From: Gammaproteobacteria bacterium
GTDB lineage: Bacteria > Pseudomonadota > Gammaproteobacteria > Burkholderiales > Rhodocyclaceae
Assembly (NCBI GenBank): GCA_018828385.1
Contig: JAHJVE010000020.1
Location: forward strand, 186,001-250,000
Length of the DNA: 64,000 nucleotides
Direction: 5' to 3'
Shown: one piece after another, positions 18,664 through 26,895 of the stretch
Layout: the number at the start of each line of letters is the position of its first letter
Position numbering within the stretch: the stretch's first letter is position 1
Position numbers and translations under genes: made by a program
Notes under the pieces: generated by a model
The model's input: the letters and a program-made list of their open reading frames with translations, nothing else
Database searches by the model: none
What the model was told of the DNA's origin: nothing

Positions 18664-20031
18664 TCAGGCCGTAGCCGGGCTGTCCGGCGCCACGTCCTCT
18701 TCGTGCTTGATGCGCATGAGGGCGACCTGGCGCTGGATTTCGCGGAAATCCTTTTCCCGGCCGTGCAGCGCATAGAGCGTGCGCGCCGCACCGAATACCT
18801 TCTTGGCGTCCGGTCCGGCCATCAGTTGCCCGGATTGCAGGTCGGCGAGTTGATGGTCGTCGAGCGATAGCGCGGCGCGCATGATGTCGAGGCGGGTCGT
18901 GCTGTTGAATTCCGTGACGAGCATGGCCGGGCGCAGGCCGACGAAACGGATCTTGCCCCTGTCGACCGAGCTGACGGCGAGCAGGGCGGCAAAACTGGCC
19001 TGTTCCATGAGCGCCATTTGCTGCAATTCGGAATCGCGGATGCCGAGCAGCACCTTTTCTGCCGTGATCTTGTCGCCGGCATTGATGTGGCTGCGCGCCG
19101 TGGCCAGCCGGTCTTCGGCTGAAATGGCGCCGGGCATGGTGTCGTTGGCAATGACATCGGCCATCGCGGCCAGCGCCGTGGCGGTATCGCCGTTGAGCGT
19201 CGCCGCCTCGGCCAGCAGGCGTTTGCGCAGATAGTTGCGGGGTGTTTTCTTGGCGATGTCGTCGAGGATTTGTTGTGCTTCGGCATGCTCGCCCTGGGCC
19301 ATGCAGATGCTCGCCTTGAGGTCGCCGGCATCGAAAAAATGCGGCGTGCTGGCGACCACCCGGTCGATTTCCGCGCGGGCTTCCTGCAGGCGGTTCTGTT
19401 TTTGCAGCGAACGGGCAACACCGGCTCTGGCCCACGGGAATTCGTAGTTTTCGAGAATGCTGCGGTAGGCGGTTTCGGCTGATTTGACGTCGCCGCTGGC
19501 GATAAATATCTCGGCTCGCTGGCGCAGGATTTCGAAACGGTAAGGCCGCCCGGCCTCGCTGTCCCGGGCGGCTTCCAGAATGGCCAGGGCGTTGGCGTAC
19601 TCCTGCTGGCGTTTTTCCTTGTAGTAGCCGGCAAAGAACAGCTTCTTGGCAACGATGCGTTCGAGGCGCAAGAGCAACTTGTCCGGCGAAAACGGCTTGA
19701 TGATGTAATCGTCGGGGATCAGCTCGACGGCGGAAACGACCTGTTCGTAGGACTGTTCGCCGGTGACCATCATGAAAATGGTTTCGTCGGGGAGCAGGTT
19801 GAAGCGCCGCAACTCTTCCAGCAACTGCTGGCCGGAACGTCCATCGCCGAGCACGTAGTCGCAGAGGATGATGTCCGGCATGTTGTTGCGGATACGGAAG
19901 ATGGCATCCTGATAATTGCTGGCGAACTCGACGGCAAAGGCGCCCAGTTGCTGTGCAACGGTGCGCAGGGCGTCGCGTGCCTGCGCCTGATCGTCGATGA
20001 CGAGAAATCGCTTTTTGCTGTAGTCGGTCAT
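18664..20031 (-). CDS. Response regulator with TPR-like C-terminal domain
   Basis: A 455-residue protein. Residues 1 to about 125 form a receiver domain: RFLVIDDQAQARDAL, phospho-acceptor Asp in PDIILCDYVLGDGRSG, Thr in MMVTGEQS and Lys in YIIKPFSPDKLLLRLE. The rest is alpha-helical with TPR-like repeats (GDVKSAETAYRSILENYEF, QGEHAEAQQILDDIAKKTPR). There is no DNA-binding domain, so output is probably protein-protein. It follows the histidine-kinase gene with a one-base overlap, so they form a two-component pair. Confidence 0.87.
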   Translation of the reverse strand: MTDYSKKRFLVIDDQAQARDALRTVAQQLGAFAVEFASNYQDAIFRIRNNMPDIILCDYVLGDGRSGQQLLEELRRFNLLPDETIFMMVTGEQSYEQVVSAVELIPDDYIIKPFSPDKLLLRLERIVAKKLFFAGYYKEKRQQEYANALAILEAARDSEAGRPYRFEILRQRAEIFIASGDVKSAETAYRSILENYEFPWARAGVARSLQKQNRLQEARAEIDRVVASTPHFFDAGDLKASICMAQGEHAEAQQILDDIAKKTPRNYLRKRLLAEAATLNGDTATALAAMADVIANDTMPGAISAEDRLATARSHINAGDKITAEKVLLGIRDSELQQMALMEQASFAALLAVSSVDRGKIRFVGLRPAMLVTEFNSTTRLDIMRAALSLDDHQLADLQSGQLMAGPDAKKVFGAARTLYALHGREKDFREIQRQVALMRIKHEEDVAPDSPATA

Positions 20032-20639
20032 TATGGCAAGCGAAGTTCAAAGCGGGCGCCGCCCAGGGCCCCCTGGTTGCTCAACAGCAGGCTGCCCTGG
20101 CGTTCGTGACGGTGGTGAAGCCGGGCCAGACGCTCGGCCACCATGAGGCCGGTGCCGGTTGCCGGCGGTAGCGTGGCGAAGCCCGGGCCGTCGTCGTCGA
20201 CGCGCAGGCAGAGCCAGCCATCGTCGGTCGTAGCGCTGACCTGCACCGCCTTGCCGGCAAAACGGCCGGCGTTTTGTACGGCGTTGTTGAGCATGTCGGT
20301 GACCAGGTCGCGATCGAGCGGCCATTCGTCGAAGACCTGGCAATCGACGCTCAGCGCGATGCCGTGCTCAGCCAGATGTTTCCGCTGGGCGAGCATGACT
20401 TCGTCGCAAACGTCGCCGACGATGGTCGGGGTGACCGATGCCGCGGCGTCGTGGCGCATCAGGTGGTAGGCGGTCAGCGTCCGCGACAGCCGGTTGGCGG
20501 CCGATTCGATGGCGTAGCGCGCTTCGCCCATTGCAATGCCGTGGGCCGCTTCGCTGGCGGCGATCATCGATTCGGCGATGAATAGCTGGTTCTTGGCGTC
20601 ATGGATGCCGGAGGCCAGGATATCCAATAGTTTGTGCAT
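20031..20639 (-). CDS. Small soluble histidine kinase
   Basis: A 202-residue protein without membrane segments or a sensor domain. The N-terminal helix has a candidate phospho-His box, SGIHDAKNQLFIAESM. The C-terminal ATPase domain has an N box (DMLNNAVQNAGRF), G1 box (RVDDDGPGF) and G2 box (GTGLMVAERLARLHHR). The layout suggests a minimal cytoplasmic kinase that takes its input from a partner protein. It precedes the TPR response regulator gene. The signal is unknown. Confidence 0.82.
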   Translation of the reverse strand: MHKLLDILASGIHDAKNQLFIAESMIAASEAAHGIAMGEARYAIESAANRLSRTLTAYHLMRHDAAASVTPTIVGDVCDEVMLAQRKHLAEHGIALSVDCQVFDEWPLDRDLVTDMLNNAVQNAGRFAGKAVQVSATTDDGWLCLRVDDDGPGFATLPPATGTGLMVAERLARLHHRHERQGSLLLSNQGALGGARFELRLP

Positions 20640-20675
20640 GCTTTGTCTCCACTTTTTTAGTGAAGCATAGCCTGT

Positions 20676-21101
20676 TCAGCCCGTTGAGCGCAGCGTGTAG
20701 GCGAAACAAAGGCGCAGCGGGATGGCGGCGGCGGTGAACAGGTTGGTCAGTTCGCTGGTGCTCAGGGTGGCCGGCATGACGCTGACCCGGCCGTTGCCGA
20801 CCTCGAAAACCGGGGTTTCGAGCAGTGAGCGGCGGGCGGACTCGAGGGCGCCGATCGTCTCGCCATCGAGGTCGGTGCTGGCCAGCACGAGAAAATGAAT
20901 GGCCGGGGCCGGGGCGTTGAGCAGCGGATCGTTGTCGGCTGAACGCGGCAGTGGCGTGCTGCGCACGCGGGTATCTTCCTCGATGCGCCAGGGCCAGATG
21001 TAAATTCCGGCGGTGTCGTCCGGCCGGCTGATGCGGACGGGCAAGGTGGCGTGTTTGGCGATGACTTCGCGCAAGGCGATGAGGCGGGTGAAAAGGGGCA
21101 T
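20676..21101 (-). CDS. Protein of unknown function
   Basis: A 141-residue protein with a helical start (PLFTRLIALREVIAKHATLP), no signal peptide and mixed alpha/beta composition. ESARRSLLETPVFEV and TLSTSELTNLFTAAAIPLRL are the best-defined parts. I do not recognise it; a loose resemblance to DUF4255-type N-domains could not be tested. It lies between cobU and the two-component genes on the same strand, and an AGGAGAACGCC ribosome site precedes its ATG. Confidence 0.6.
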   Translation of the reverse strand: MPLFTRLIALREVIAKHATLPVRISRPDDTAGIYIWPWRIEEDTRVRSTPLPRSADNDPLLNAPAPAIHFLVLASTDLDGETIGALESARRSLLETPVFEVGNGRVSVMPATLSTSELTNLFTAAAIPLRLCFAYTLRSTG

Positions 21102-21155
21102 GGCGTTCTCCTGAACGTGCCGGGTGGCCGGTCAGGCTAGCACAGCACAGCCTGC

Positions 21156-21722
21156 TTAGCCGGGCTGTTTGAGGCTCAGCGGCAAACCGGCGGCGACCAG
21201 CGTGACCTGCTCGCAAACGGCGGCGACGCGCTGGTTGAGCCGGCCCTGTTCGTCGGCGAACAGGCGCGAGACGGGATGCATCGGGACGATGCCCCAGCCG
21301 ACTTCGTTGGAGACGAGAATGATGTGCCCGGGCAGTTGCGGCAGCAGGTCGATCAGCGCCGCCGTTTCGGTGCGGAACAGCGGGCAATCGATGGCCTCGC
21401 CGGCTTCGGCCTGCGTCGCGGCCTGGCCGGCGAAGAGCAAATTGGACAGCCACAGCGTCAGGCAGTCGACCAGCACGCAGGTGTCCGGCGCGGCGAGTTC
21501 GCGCAGGCGGGTGGCCAGGCGCAGGGTTTCTTCGGTGCAGCCCCACTCGGCTGGCCGGCGTTCGCGGTGGTGGGCAACGCGGCGGGCCATTTCGCCATCC
21601 AGTGCCTGGGCGGTGGCGAGGTAGACGACTTTCAGGCCGCGTTTTTCGGCCGATTCGCGGGCGCGTTGTTCGGCCAGCAGGCTCTTGCCCGAGCGTGCGC
21701 CGCCGAGGATCAGTTCTTTCAT
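21156..21722 (-). CDS. cobU: Adenosylcobinamide kinase / guanylyltransferase
   Basis: Starting at the ATG at 21720-21722 (a longer frame reaches 21842 but would run through the cobT riboswitch), it encodes 188 residues beginning MKELILGGARSGKSLLAEQR with its P-loop. YLATAQALDGEMARRVAHHR and VLVDCLTLWLSNLLF are family segments. CobU phosphorylates adenosylcobinamide and transfers GMP to give AdoCbi-GDP, the CobS substrate. It is divergent from cobT, with about 275 bases between starts that hold the cobT riboswitch. Confidence 0.93.
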   Translation of the reverse strand: MKELILGGARSGKSLLAEQRARESAEKRGLKVVYLATAQALDGEMARRVAHHRERRPAEWGCTEETLRLATRLRELAAPDTCVLVDCLTLWLSNLLFAGQAATQAEAGEAIDCPLFRTETAALIDLLPQLPGHIILVSNEVGWGIVPMHPVSRLFADEQGRLNQRVAAVCEQVTLVAAGLPLSLKQPG

Positions 21723-21750
21723 GGGCATGCATTGTCGGCGAACGGGCCGG

Positions 21751-21756
21751 TATAAT
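21751..21756 (+). promoter_or_regulatory. -10 box upstream of cobT riboswitch
   Basis: A perfect TATAAT lies just before the aptamer. The -35 region (TGCATT at 17-base spacing) is poor, so only the -10 is supported. Confidence 0.5.
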
Positions 21757-21767
21757 CCACCCCGATT

Positions 21768-21905
21768 CGACGTAACGGAACCCGGTTTGAATCCGGGGCG
21801 GGCCCGCCGCTGTAATCGGGGACGGATGCTGCAACAGGCCACTGGTGAAAACCGGGAAGGCGCAGCGCTCCGGCTGATCCGAAAGCCAGAAGACGTGTCG
21901 AGTCC
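21768..21905 (+). promoter_or_regulatory. Cobalamin riboswitch (cobT operon)
   Basis: The plus strand shows GGAACCCGGTTTGAATCCGG, GGCGGGCCCGCCGCTGTAAT, CAACAGGCCACTG (B12 box region), AAACCGGGAAGGCGC and GAAAGCCAGAAGACG in the right order for an AdoCbl riboswitch. It precedes cobT-cobS and is followed by a strong intrinsic terminator. Confidence 0.92.
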
Positions 21906-21925
21906 TCTTGGGAAGCCTGTGGACA

Positions 21926-21982
21926 GGGTTTCGCGGCAGCGTTTTGGCGAATTCGCCCGGCGTCGTCGCGAGGCCCTTTTTT
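21926..21982 (+). terminator. Intrinsic terminator of the cobT riboswitch
   Basis: GGGTTTCGCG (21926-21935) pairs with CGCGAGGCCC (21967-21976), ten pairs including two G-T wobbles, followed by six Ts at 21977-21982. The loop contains the perfect palindrome GGCGAATTCGCC. It ends just before the GGAGAA ribosome site of cobT, so it is the likely off-state of the riboswitch. Confidence 0.8.
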
Positions 21983-21997
21983 CTTTTGGAGAATCGG

Positions 21998-23050
21998 ATG
22001 CATTCGTTGGACTTCAAGATCACCGCCCCCGACCGGGCAATTGAAAATTCGCTTAAAAACAAGGTTGACCGCAAGACCAAGCCGCTCGGCGCGCTCGGCA
22101 TGCTCGAACGGACGGCCATCCAGATTGGCCTGATTCAGCAGCGCCTCAACCCGGAATTCGGCCAGCCGCACCTGCTGGTCTTCGCCGGCGACCATGGCGC
22201 GGCCAAGGCCGGCGTCTCGGCCTATCCGCAGGATGTGACCTGGCAGATGGTCGAAAACTTCCTGGCCGGTGGTGCCGCGATCAATGTTTTCGCCCGCCAG
22301 AACGGCCTGCATCTGGCCATCATCGACGCCGGCGTGGCGCACGATTTCGGCAAGCGTGCCGGGCTGATCAATGCCAAGATCGCTGCCGGCACGGCCAATT
22401 ACATCGAAGAGCCGGCGATGACCGCCGAGCAATGCGCCCAGGCCATCGCCCGCGGCGCCGAAATCAGTCGCAATCTGGCGATCAATGGCTGCAACGTCGT
22501 CGGCTTCGGCGAAATGGGCATCGGCAATACGGCTGCCGCCTCGCTCATCACCCACTGCCTGACCGGCCTGCCGCTGGCCGACTGTATCGGCCGCGGCACC
22601 GGGCTCGACGATGCCGGGCTGGCGCGCAAACAGGCGCTGCTCGAAACGGCGCTCAAGCGCTATCGCGCCGCCGGCGGCAGCAACGAGCCGCTGGCCGTGC
22701 TGGCCGAATTCGGCGGTTTCGAAATCGCCATGATGGTCGGCGCCATGCTCGGCGCGGCGGAAGGGAAGATGACGCTGCTCATCGATGGCTTCATCGTCGG
22801 CTCGGCGGCCCTGACCGCCACCCGGCTGGCCCCGGCGCTGGCCGACTACTGCGTGTTCTGCCATCGCTCGGCCGAAGCCGGGCACGCCGCCCAGTTGGCG
22901 GCGCTCGGCGCCGAACCCTTGCTCGATCTCGGCCTGCGCCTCGGCGAAGGGACCGGCGCGGCGCTGGCCTTCCCGCTCGTTCAGGCTGCCGTCAATTTCC
23001 TCAACGAAATGGCCAGTTTCGAATCGGCAGGCGTTTCCGACAAAGCATGA
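21998..23050 (+). CDS. cobT: Nicotinate-nucleotide-dimethylbenzimidazole phosphoribosyltransferase
   Basis: Starts at the ATG at 21998 behind TTGGAGAATCGG; the frame upstream (from 21908) is riboswitch sequence. It encodes 350 residues, the family size. Landmarks: [60 protein letters not shown] and the C-terminal [19 protein letters not shown]. It activates the dimethylbenzimidazole made by BluB to alpha-ribazole phosphate. Its stop overlaps the cobS ATG. A degenerate copy of the dispersed element may lie near its start (22039-22074, minus). Confidence 0.95.
   Translation: MHSLDFKITAPDRAIENSLKNKVDRKTKPLGALGMLERTAIQIGLIQQRLNPEFGQPHLLVFAGDHGAAKAGVSAYPQDVTWQMVENFLAGGAAINVFARQNGLHLAIIDAGVAHDFGKRAGLINAKIAAGTANYIEEPAMTAEQCAQAIARGAEISRNLAINGCNVVGFGEMGIGNTAAASLITHCLTGLPLADCIGRGTGLDDAGLARKQALLETALKRYRAAGGSNEPLAVLAEFGGFEIAMMVGAMLGAAEGKMTLLIDGFIVGSAALTATRLAPALADYCVFCHRSAEAGHAAQLAALGAEPLLDLGLRLGEGTGAALAFPLVQAAVNFLNEMASFESAGVSDKA
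22039..22074 (-). repeat. Possible degenerate copy of the dispersed element
   Basis: The minus strand reads GCGGTCAACC, a 12-base A/T-rich spacer region, then GAATTTTCAATTG, resembling the right half of the nadD copy. The core lacks the trailing G and the first tract is T-rich, so this may be chance. Confidence 0.35.
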
Positions 23051-23802
23051 TCCGCCGCGAACTGGCCGCCCTCTTCTCCGCCCTCGGCTACTTCACCCGG
23101 CTGCCGGTACCGGGCTGGGTCGGCTATTCGCCCGACGGGCTGGCCCGGGCGGCGCGCTACCTGCCGGCCATCGGTCTGCTCGTCGGCGGGGCGGGGGCGC
23201 TGGTTTTCTGGCTGGCCATGCACGTTTGGCCACAATCAGTGGCCGTCGTGCTCGCCATGGTCGCCACCATCGCCCTGACCGGCGCCTTCCACGAGGATGG
23301 CCTCGCAGACACCGCCGATGGCCTCGGCGGCGGTTGGGACAAGGCGAAAATCCTGGCGATCATGAAGGATTCGCGCGTCGGCAGCTACGGCGTGATCGCC
23401 ATCGTCCTCGCCCTGCTCGGCAAGTTCGCCTTGCTGTCGACGCTGCCGGCCGGGCAGGTGGTGGCGGCGCTGATCGCCGGTCACGCCGTTTCGCGTTTCT
23501 GTGCCGTGAGCCTCATGGCGACGATGGATTACGCCCGTGACGACGAGACCAGCAAGGCACGTCCCGTCGCCGCCCGCCTTGGCCTTGGTCCGCTTCTCTT
23601 CGCGCTGGTCTTCGCCGGCCTGCCGTTACTGCTGTTGGCGCCTGAGCCGGCGCTGATCGCCGTCGCCCTGGCGGCGCTGGCCACCCTTTGGCTCGCTGCC
23701 AAATGCCGCCGCTGGCTCGGTGGCTACACCGGAGACTGCCTGGGGGCGGTTCAACAGGTTGGCGAAATCGCCTTCTACCTCGGCTTGGCTGCGCATTTTT
23801 AG
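23047..23802 (+). CDS. cobS: Adenosylcobinamide-GDP ribazoletransferase CobS
   Basis: A 251-residue polytopic membrane enzyme joining AdoCbi-GDP with alpha-ribazole (phosphate). Starts at 23047 in an ATGA overlap with cobT. The signature [20 protein letters not shown] followed by [14 protein letters not shown], plus [20 protein letters not shown] near the N-terminus, is diagnostic. The C-terminal [17 protein letters not shown] is also typical. A copy of the dispersed element begins 27 bases after its stop. Confidence 0.95.
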   Translation: MIRRELAALFSALGYFTRLPVPGWVGYSPDGLARAARYLPAIGLLVGGAGALVFWLAMHVWPQSVAVVLAMVATIALTGAFHEDGLADTADGLGGGWDKAKILAIMKDSRVGSYGVIAIVLALLGKFALLSTLPAGQVVAALIAGHAVSRFCAVSLMATMDYARDDETSKARPVAARLGLGPLLFALVFAGLPLLLLAPEPALIAVALAALATLWLAAKCRRWLGGYTGDCLGAVQQVGEIAFYLGLAAHF

Positions 23803-23828
23803 CGTCGCCAAGGGCAAAACGCGGCACT

Positions 23829-23865
23829 CCCACGGTCAACCGGGAAAATTGCACAAAATTGAAAG
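23829..23865 (+). repeat. Dispersed 37-bp element, copy 5
   Basis: Plus orientation in the gap between cobS and the DUF938 gene: CCCACGGTCAACCGGGAAAA, TTGCAC, AAAATTGAAAG. Intergenic copy. Confidence 0.95.
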
Positions 23866-23932
23866 GCCGCCGGTGGCTGCCCCTCGGCCGATTTGCCGTT
23901 AAGCTTCCGGCATCGTCCGAACGCCCACGACC

Positions 23933-24541
23933 ATGGAAAAACCCAACGCCCCCTCCACCGAAAAGAACCGCGAACCGATTCTCGCCGTGCTCCGCGAGGT
24001 CTTCGCCGACCGCCGGCAGGTTCTCGAAATCGGTAGCGGCACCGGCCAGCACGCCATCCATTTCTGCGCCCAGCTGCCGCACCTCAGCTGGCAAACCTCC
24101 GACCGCCCGGAATTCCTGCCGGGCATCCGCGCCTGGCTAGCCGAAGCCGCCCTGCCCAATGTCCTGCCGCCCTGCGAATTCGATGTCCTCGGCCCATGGC
24201 CGAATGGCCGCTACGACGCTGTGTACAGCGCCAACACGCTGCACATCATGTCCTGGGCAGCTGTCGAAGCCTTCTTCGCCGGTCTGCCCACCGTTCTGGC
24301 GCCGGGTGGCCTGCTCTTTATTTACGGTCCCTTCATGTTCAATGGCCGCCATACCAGTGACAGCAACGCCGCTTTTGACCAGTCATTGCGCGAAAAGGCG
24401 CCGCATCAGGGCGTGCGCGATGTTGCAGCCGTCGATGCGCTGGCCCGCCAAAGTGGGCTGGAGCTGGTCGAACAACGGGCAATGCCGTCGAACAATTTTG
24501 TCCTGCTCTGGCGAATGAGTGACGTGTGCGCCTCCACCTGA
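23933..24541 (+). CDS. DUF938 SAM-dependent methyltransferase-like protein
   Basis: A 202-residue protein with a class I methyltransferase motif I (RQVLEIGSGTGQHAIHF) near residue 30 and DUF938 features such as QTSDRPEFLPGIRAWLAEA, YSANTLHIMSWAAVEAFF and LLFIYGPFMFNGRHTSDSN. The substrate is unknown. It lies between cobS and cobC on the same strand and overlaps cobC by 16 bases, but membership of the cobalamin pathway is only positional. Confidence 0.85.
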   Translation: MEKPNAPSTEKNREPILAVLREVFADRRQVLEIGSGTGQHAIHFCAQLPHLSWQTSDRPEFLPGIRAWLAEAALPNVLPPCEFDVLGPWPNGRYDAVYSANTLHIMSWAAVEAFFAGLPTVLAPGGLLFIYGPFMFNGRHTSDSNAAFDQSLREKAPHQGVRDVAAVDALARQSGLELVEQRAMPSNNFVLLWRMSDVCAST

Positions 24542-25068
24542 TCCGCCACCCGAAGCCGAGCATCGAACCGGGCATCTGCTACGGTCAACTGGAAATTTCG
24601 GCCAAAATTGAAATGGCCGATGTTGCCCGCCTGCAGGCCCAATTGCCGCCCGGCCTGCCGCTGTGGAGCAGTCCGCTGCTGCGCTGTCGGCAACTGGCTG
24701 AACAGCTTCACCCGCAGCCGATCATCGATGGCCGCCTGGCCGAAATGAATTTTGGCGATTGGGAAGGTCGACCGTGGGATGACATTCCCCGCCACGAACT
24801 CGACGCCTGGGCCGCCGACATCGCCGGCTACGCGCCGCCCGGCGGTGAGTCGCCGGGCGCATTGCAACAGCGGGCGCTGGCCTTTGTCGCCGGGCTGGAT
24901 GTGCCGGGAGCAGTGATCGTCACCCACGCCGGCATCATCCGCACCTTGCTCGCCCACTGGCAGAACCTGCCGCCAGCGCGTTGGAGCGAGCTGGAAATCG
25001 GCTTTTCGACAGTGACGAGCGTGTCCCTCTCACGCGACAGCGCCGACCTGATCGGCCTGAATCGGTAG
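24526..25068 (+). CDS. cobC: Alpha-ribazole phosphatase (histidine phosphatase family)
   Basis: A 180-residue histidine-phosphatase with GTG start at 24526 inside the DUF938 gene end. It begins MRLHLIRHPKPSIEPGICYG, where RHP replaces the usual RHG, as in CobC proteins with a CYG motif. EMNFGDWEGRPWDDIP and VIVTHAGIIRTLLAH carry the other active-site residues. It removes phosphate from alpha-ribazole 5'-phosphate late in cobalamin assembly. A copy of the dispersed element covers about residues 18-30 and coincides with the CYGQL segment. Confidence 0.85.
   Translation: MRLHLIRHPKPSIEPGICYGQLEISAKIEMADVARLQAQLPPGLPLWSSPLLRCRQLAEQLHPQPIIDGRLAEMNFGDWEGRPWDDIPRHELDAWAADIAGYAPPGGESPGALQQRALAFVAGLDVPGAVIVTHAGIIRTLLAHWQNLPPARWSELEIGFSTVTSVSLSRDSADLIGLNR
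24578..24614 (+). repeat. Dispersed 37-bp element, copy 6
   Basis: Plus orientation, sense within cobC: GCTACGGTCAACTGGAAA, TTTCGGCC, AAAATTGAAAT. One core change (CAACTG). Confidence 0.93.
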
Positions 25069-25101
25069 AATGTCGACTTTCGCTTTCGACGACCGCCACC
25101 T

Positions 25102-26895
25102 GTGACGCAAAACTCAAGCTCGGCCTATTCCAACAGCCAGATTTATCGCCGCCTGCTGACCTGGGTCCGGCCGCACTGGCGCGTTTTTGCCCTGGGCGTG
25201 CTCGGCATGGTGATGACTGCGGCAACCGAACCGCTGTTCCCAGCGCTCATGAAGCATCTGCTCGACAGCGGCTTCGTCGCCAAGGACGAGACCGACATCA
25301 TCCTGATCCCGGCAGCAATGATCGGCATCTTCATCATCCGCGGCGTGTCTACCTACGCCAGCGGCTACTCGATGGCCTGGGTCGCCGCCAAGGTCGTGCT
25401 CGATCTGCGGCAAGCCATGTTCCGGCGCCTGCTCTCCCTGCCGACCAAGTTCTACGACGACCAGTCCACCGGCACCCTGATCTCCAAGGTGGCCTACGAC
25501 GTGACCAACGTCACCCAGGCCGCCACCGGTGTGCTGACCACGGTCATCCGCGACACGCTGACCATCCTCGGCCTGCTCGGCTTCCTGCTTTATCTCGACT
25601 GGAAACTGACGATGATTGCCCTGACCGTCGGCCCGGTCATCCTTGGCGTCATCAAGATCTTCAGCAAACGCCTGCGGGCGGCCAGCCGCTCGGGCTATTC
25701 GGCCATGGGCCTGATCACCCACATCCTCGAAGAAGCCGTCGGCGCGCACAAGGTCGTCAAGATTTTCGGCGGCCAGAAATACGAGGCGGCCCGTTTCGAC
25801 GGGGCGACCAACGTCTACCGCCGGGCGACCATGCGCGAAGCCGCCGCCGCCGCGGCCACCGTGCCGTTGACCCAGGTCGCCGCCGCGACCTCGGTGGCCA
25901 TCATCACCTACATCGCCCTGCGCCAGTCGGCCGGACCGAACGGCACCACGGTCGGCGAGTTCCTCTCCTTCGTCACCGCCCTGCTCATGCTGCTCGCCCC
26001 AGTCAAGCGCCTGACCGACGTCAGCAACCCGCTGCAACGCGGCCTGGCCGCCGCCGAAAGCGTCTTCCAGGTGCTCGACGAAATGCCGGAGGACGACACC
26101 GGTGGCGTTGAACTCCAGCGGGCCAGCGGCCACCTCAAGTTCGACCAGGTCAATTTCAGTTACCCGGGCACCAGCCGTCCGGCACTCGAAGACATCAACC
26201 TGGAAATCAATCCAGGCCAGACGGTCGCTCTGGTCGGCGCCTCGGGTAGCGGCAAGACGACCATGGCGGCGCTGATTCCCCGCTTCTATCATCTGACGAC
26301 CGGCCGCCTGCTGCTCGACGGCCACCACGTCGACGAACTCAAGCTCGAAAGCCTGCGCAACAACATTGCGCTGGTCAGTCAGGATGTCGTGCTGTTCAAC
26401 GACACCGTCCGCGCCAATATCGCCTACGGCTTTGCCGGCCAATCCACCGAAGCAGAAATCATCGCCGCCGCCAAGGCCGCCAACGCCTGGGAATTCATCG
26501 GCCAGATGGACAAAGGACTGGACACCGAAGTCGGCGAAAACGGCGTCAAACTCTCCGGCGGCCAGCGCCAGCGCCTGGCCATCGCCCGCGCCTTCCTCAA
26601 AAACGCCCCGATCCTGATCCTCGACGAAGCCACCTCGGCCCTCGACACCGAATCCGAACGCCTCATCCAGGCCGCCCTCGACACCCTGATCGTCGGCCGC
26701 ACCACCATCGTCATCGCCCACCGCCTATCGACCATCGAACGCGCCGACCTGATCGTCGTGCTTGAGCAAGGCCGCATCGTCGAGCGTGGTCGCCATGGCG
26801 AATTGCTGGCGCAGGATGGTGTTTATGCCAAATTGCAGCGCCTGCAGCGCGAATCGCTTACGGGCGAGTCGCTGATCGATAACGCAGGCGCTTGA
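25102..26895 (+). CDS. msbA: Lipid A/LPS flippase ABC transporter MsbA
   Basis: A 597-residue half-size ABC exporter: six membrane helices in residues 1 to about 325, then a nucleotide-binding domain with Walker A (VGASGSGKTTMAALIPRFY), Q-loop (ALVSQDVVLFNDTVRANIAY), signature (LSGGQRQRLAIARAF), Walker B (ILILDEATSALDTESERLIQ) and H-loop (VIAHRLST). The tail RIVERGRHGELLAQDG is typical of MsbA. It flips lipid A-core across the inner membrane, fitting the LPS locus that follows. GTG start at 25102. The 3' end overlaps the convergent glycosyltransferase gene by 38 bases. Confidence 0.92.
   Translation: MTQNSSSAYSNSQIYRRLLTWVRPHWRVFALGVLGMVMTAATEPLFPALMKHLLDSGFVAKDETDIILIPAAMIGIFIIRGVSTYASGYSMAWVAAKVVLDLRQAMFRRLLSLPTKFYDDQSTGTLISKVAYDVTNVTQAATGVLTTVIRDTLTILGLLGFLLYLDWKLTMIALTVGPVILGVIKIFSKRLRAASRSGYSAMGLITHILEEAVGAHKVVKIFGGQKYEAARFDGATNVYRRATMREAAAAAATVPLTQVAAATSVAIITYIALRQSAGPNGTTVGEFLSFVTALLMLLAPVKRLTDVSNPLQRGLAAAESVFQVLDEMPEDDTGGVELQRASGHLKFDQVNFSYPGTSRPALEDINLEINPGQTVALVGASGSGKTTMAALIPRFYHLTTGRLLLDGHHVDELKLESLRNNIALVSQDVVLFNDTVRANIAYGFAGQSTEAEIIAAAKAANAWEFIGQMDKGLDTEVGENGVKLSGGQRQRLAIARAFLKNAPILILDEATSALDTESERLIQAALDTLIVGRTTIVIAHRLSTIERADLIVVLEQGRIVERGRHGELLAQDGVYAKLQRLQRESLTGESLIDNAGA

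Noticed and set aside
18290..20050. A 586-residue minus-strand frame over cobQ and the response regulator
   Set aside because: It is an out-of-frame shadow, dominated by Arg, His and Gly, with no domain.
25114..26721. A 535-residue frame antisense to msbA
   Set aside because: It mirrors the codon bias of msbA on the opposite strand and has no recognisable domain.
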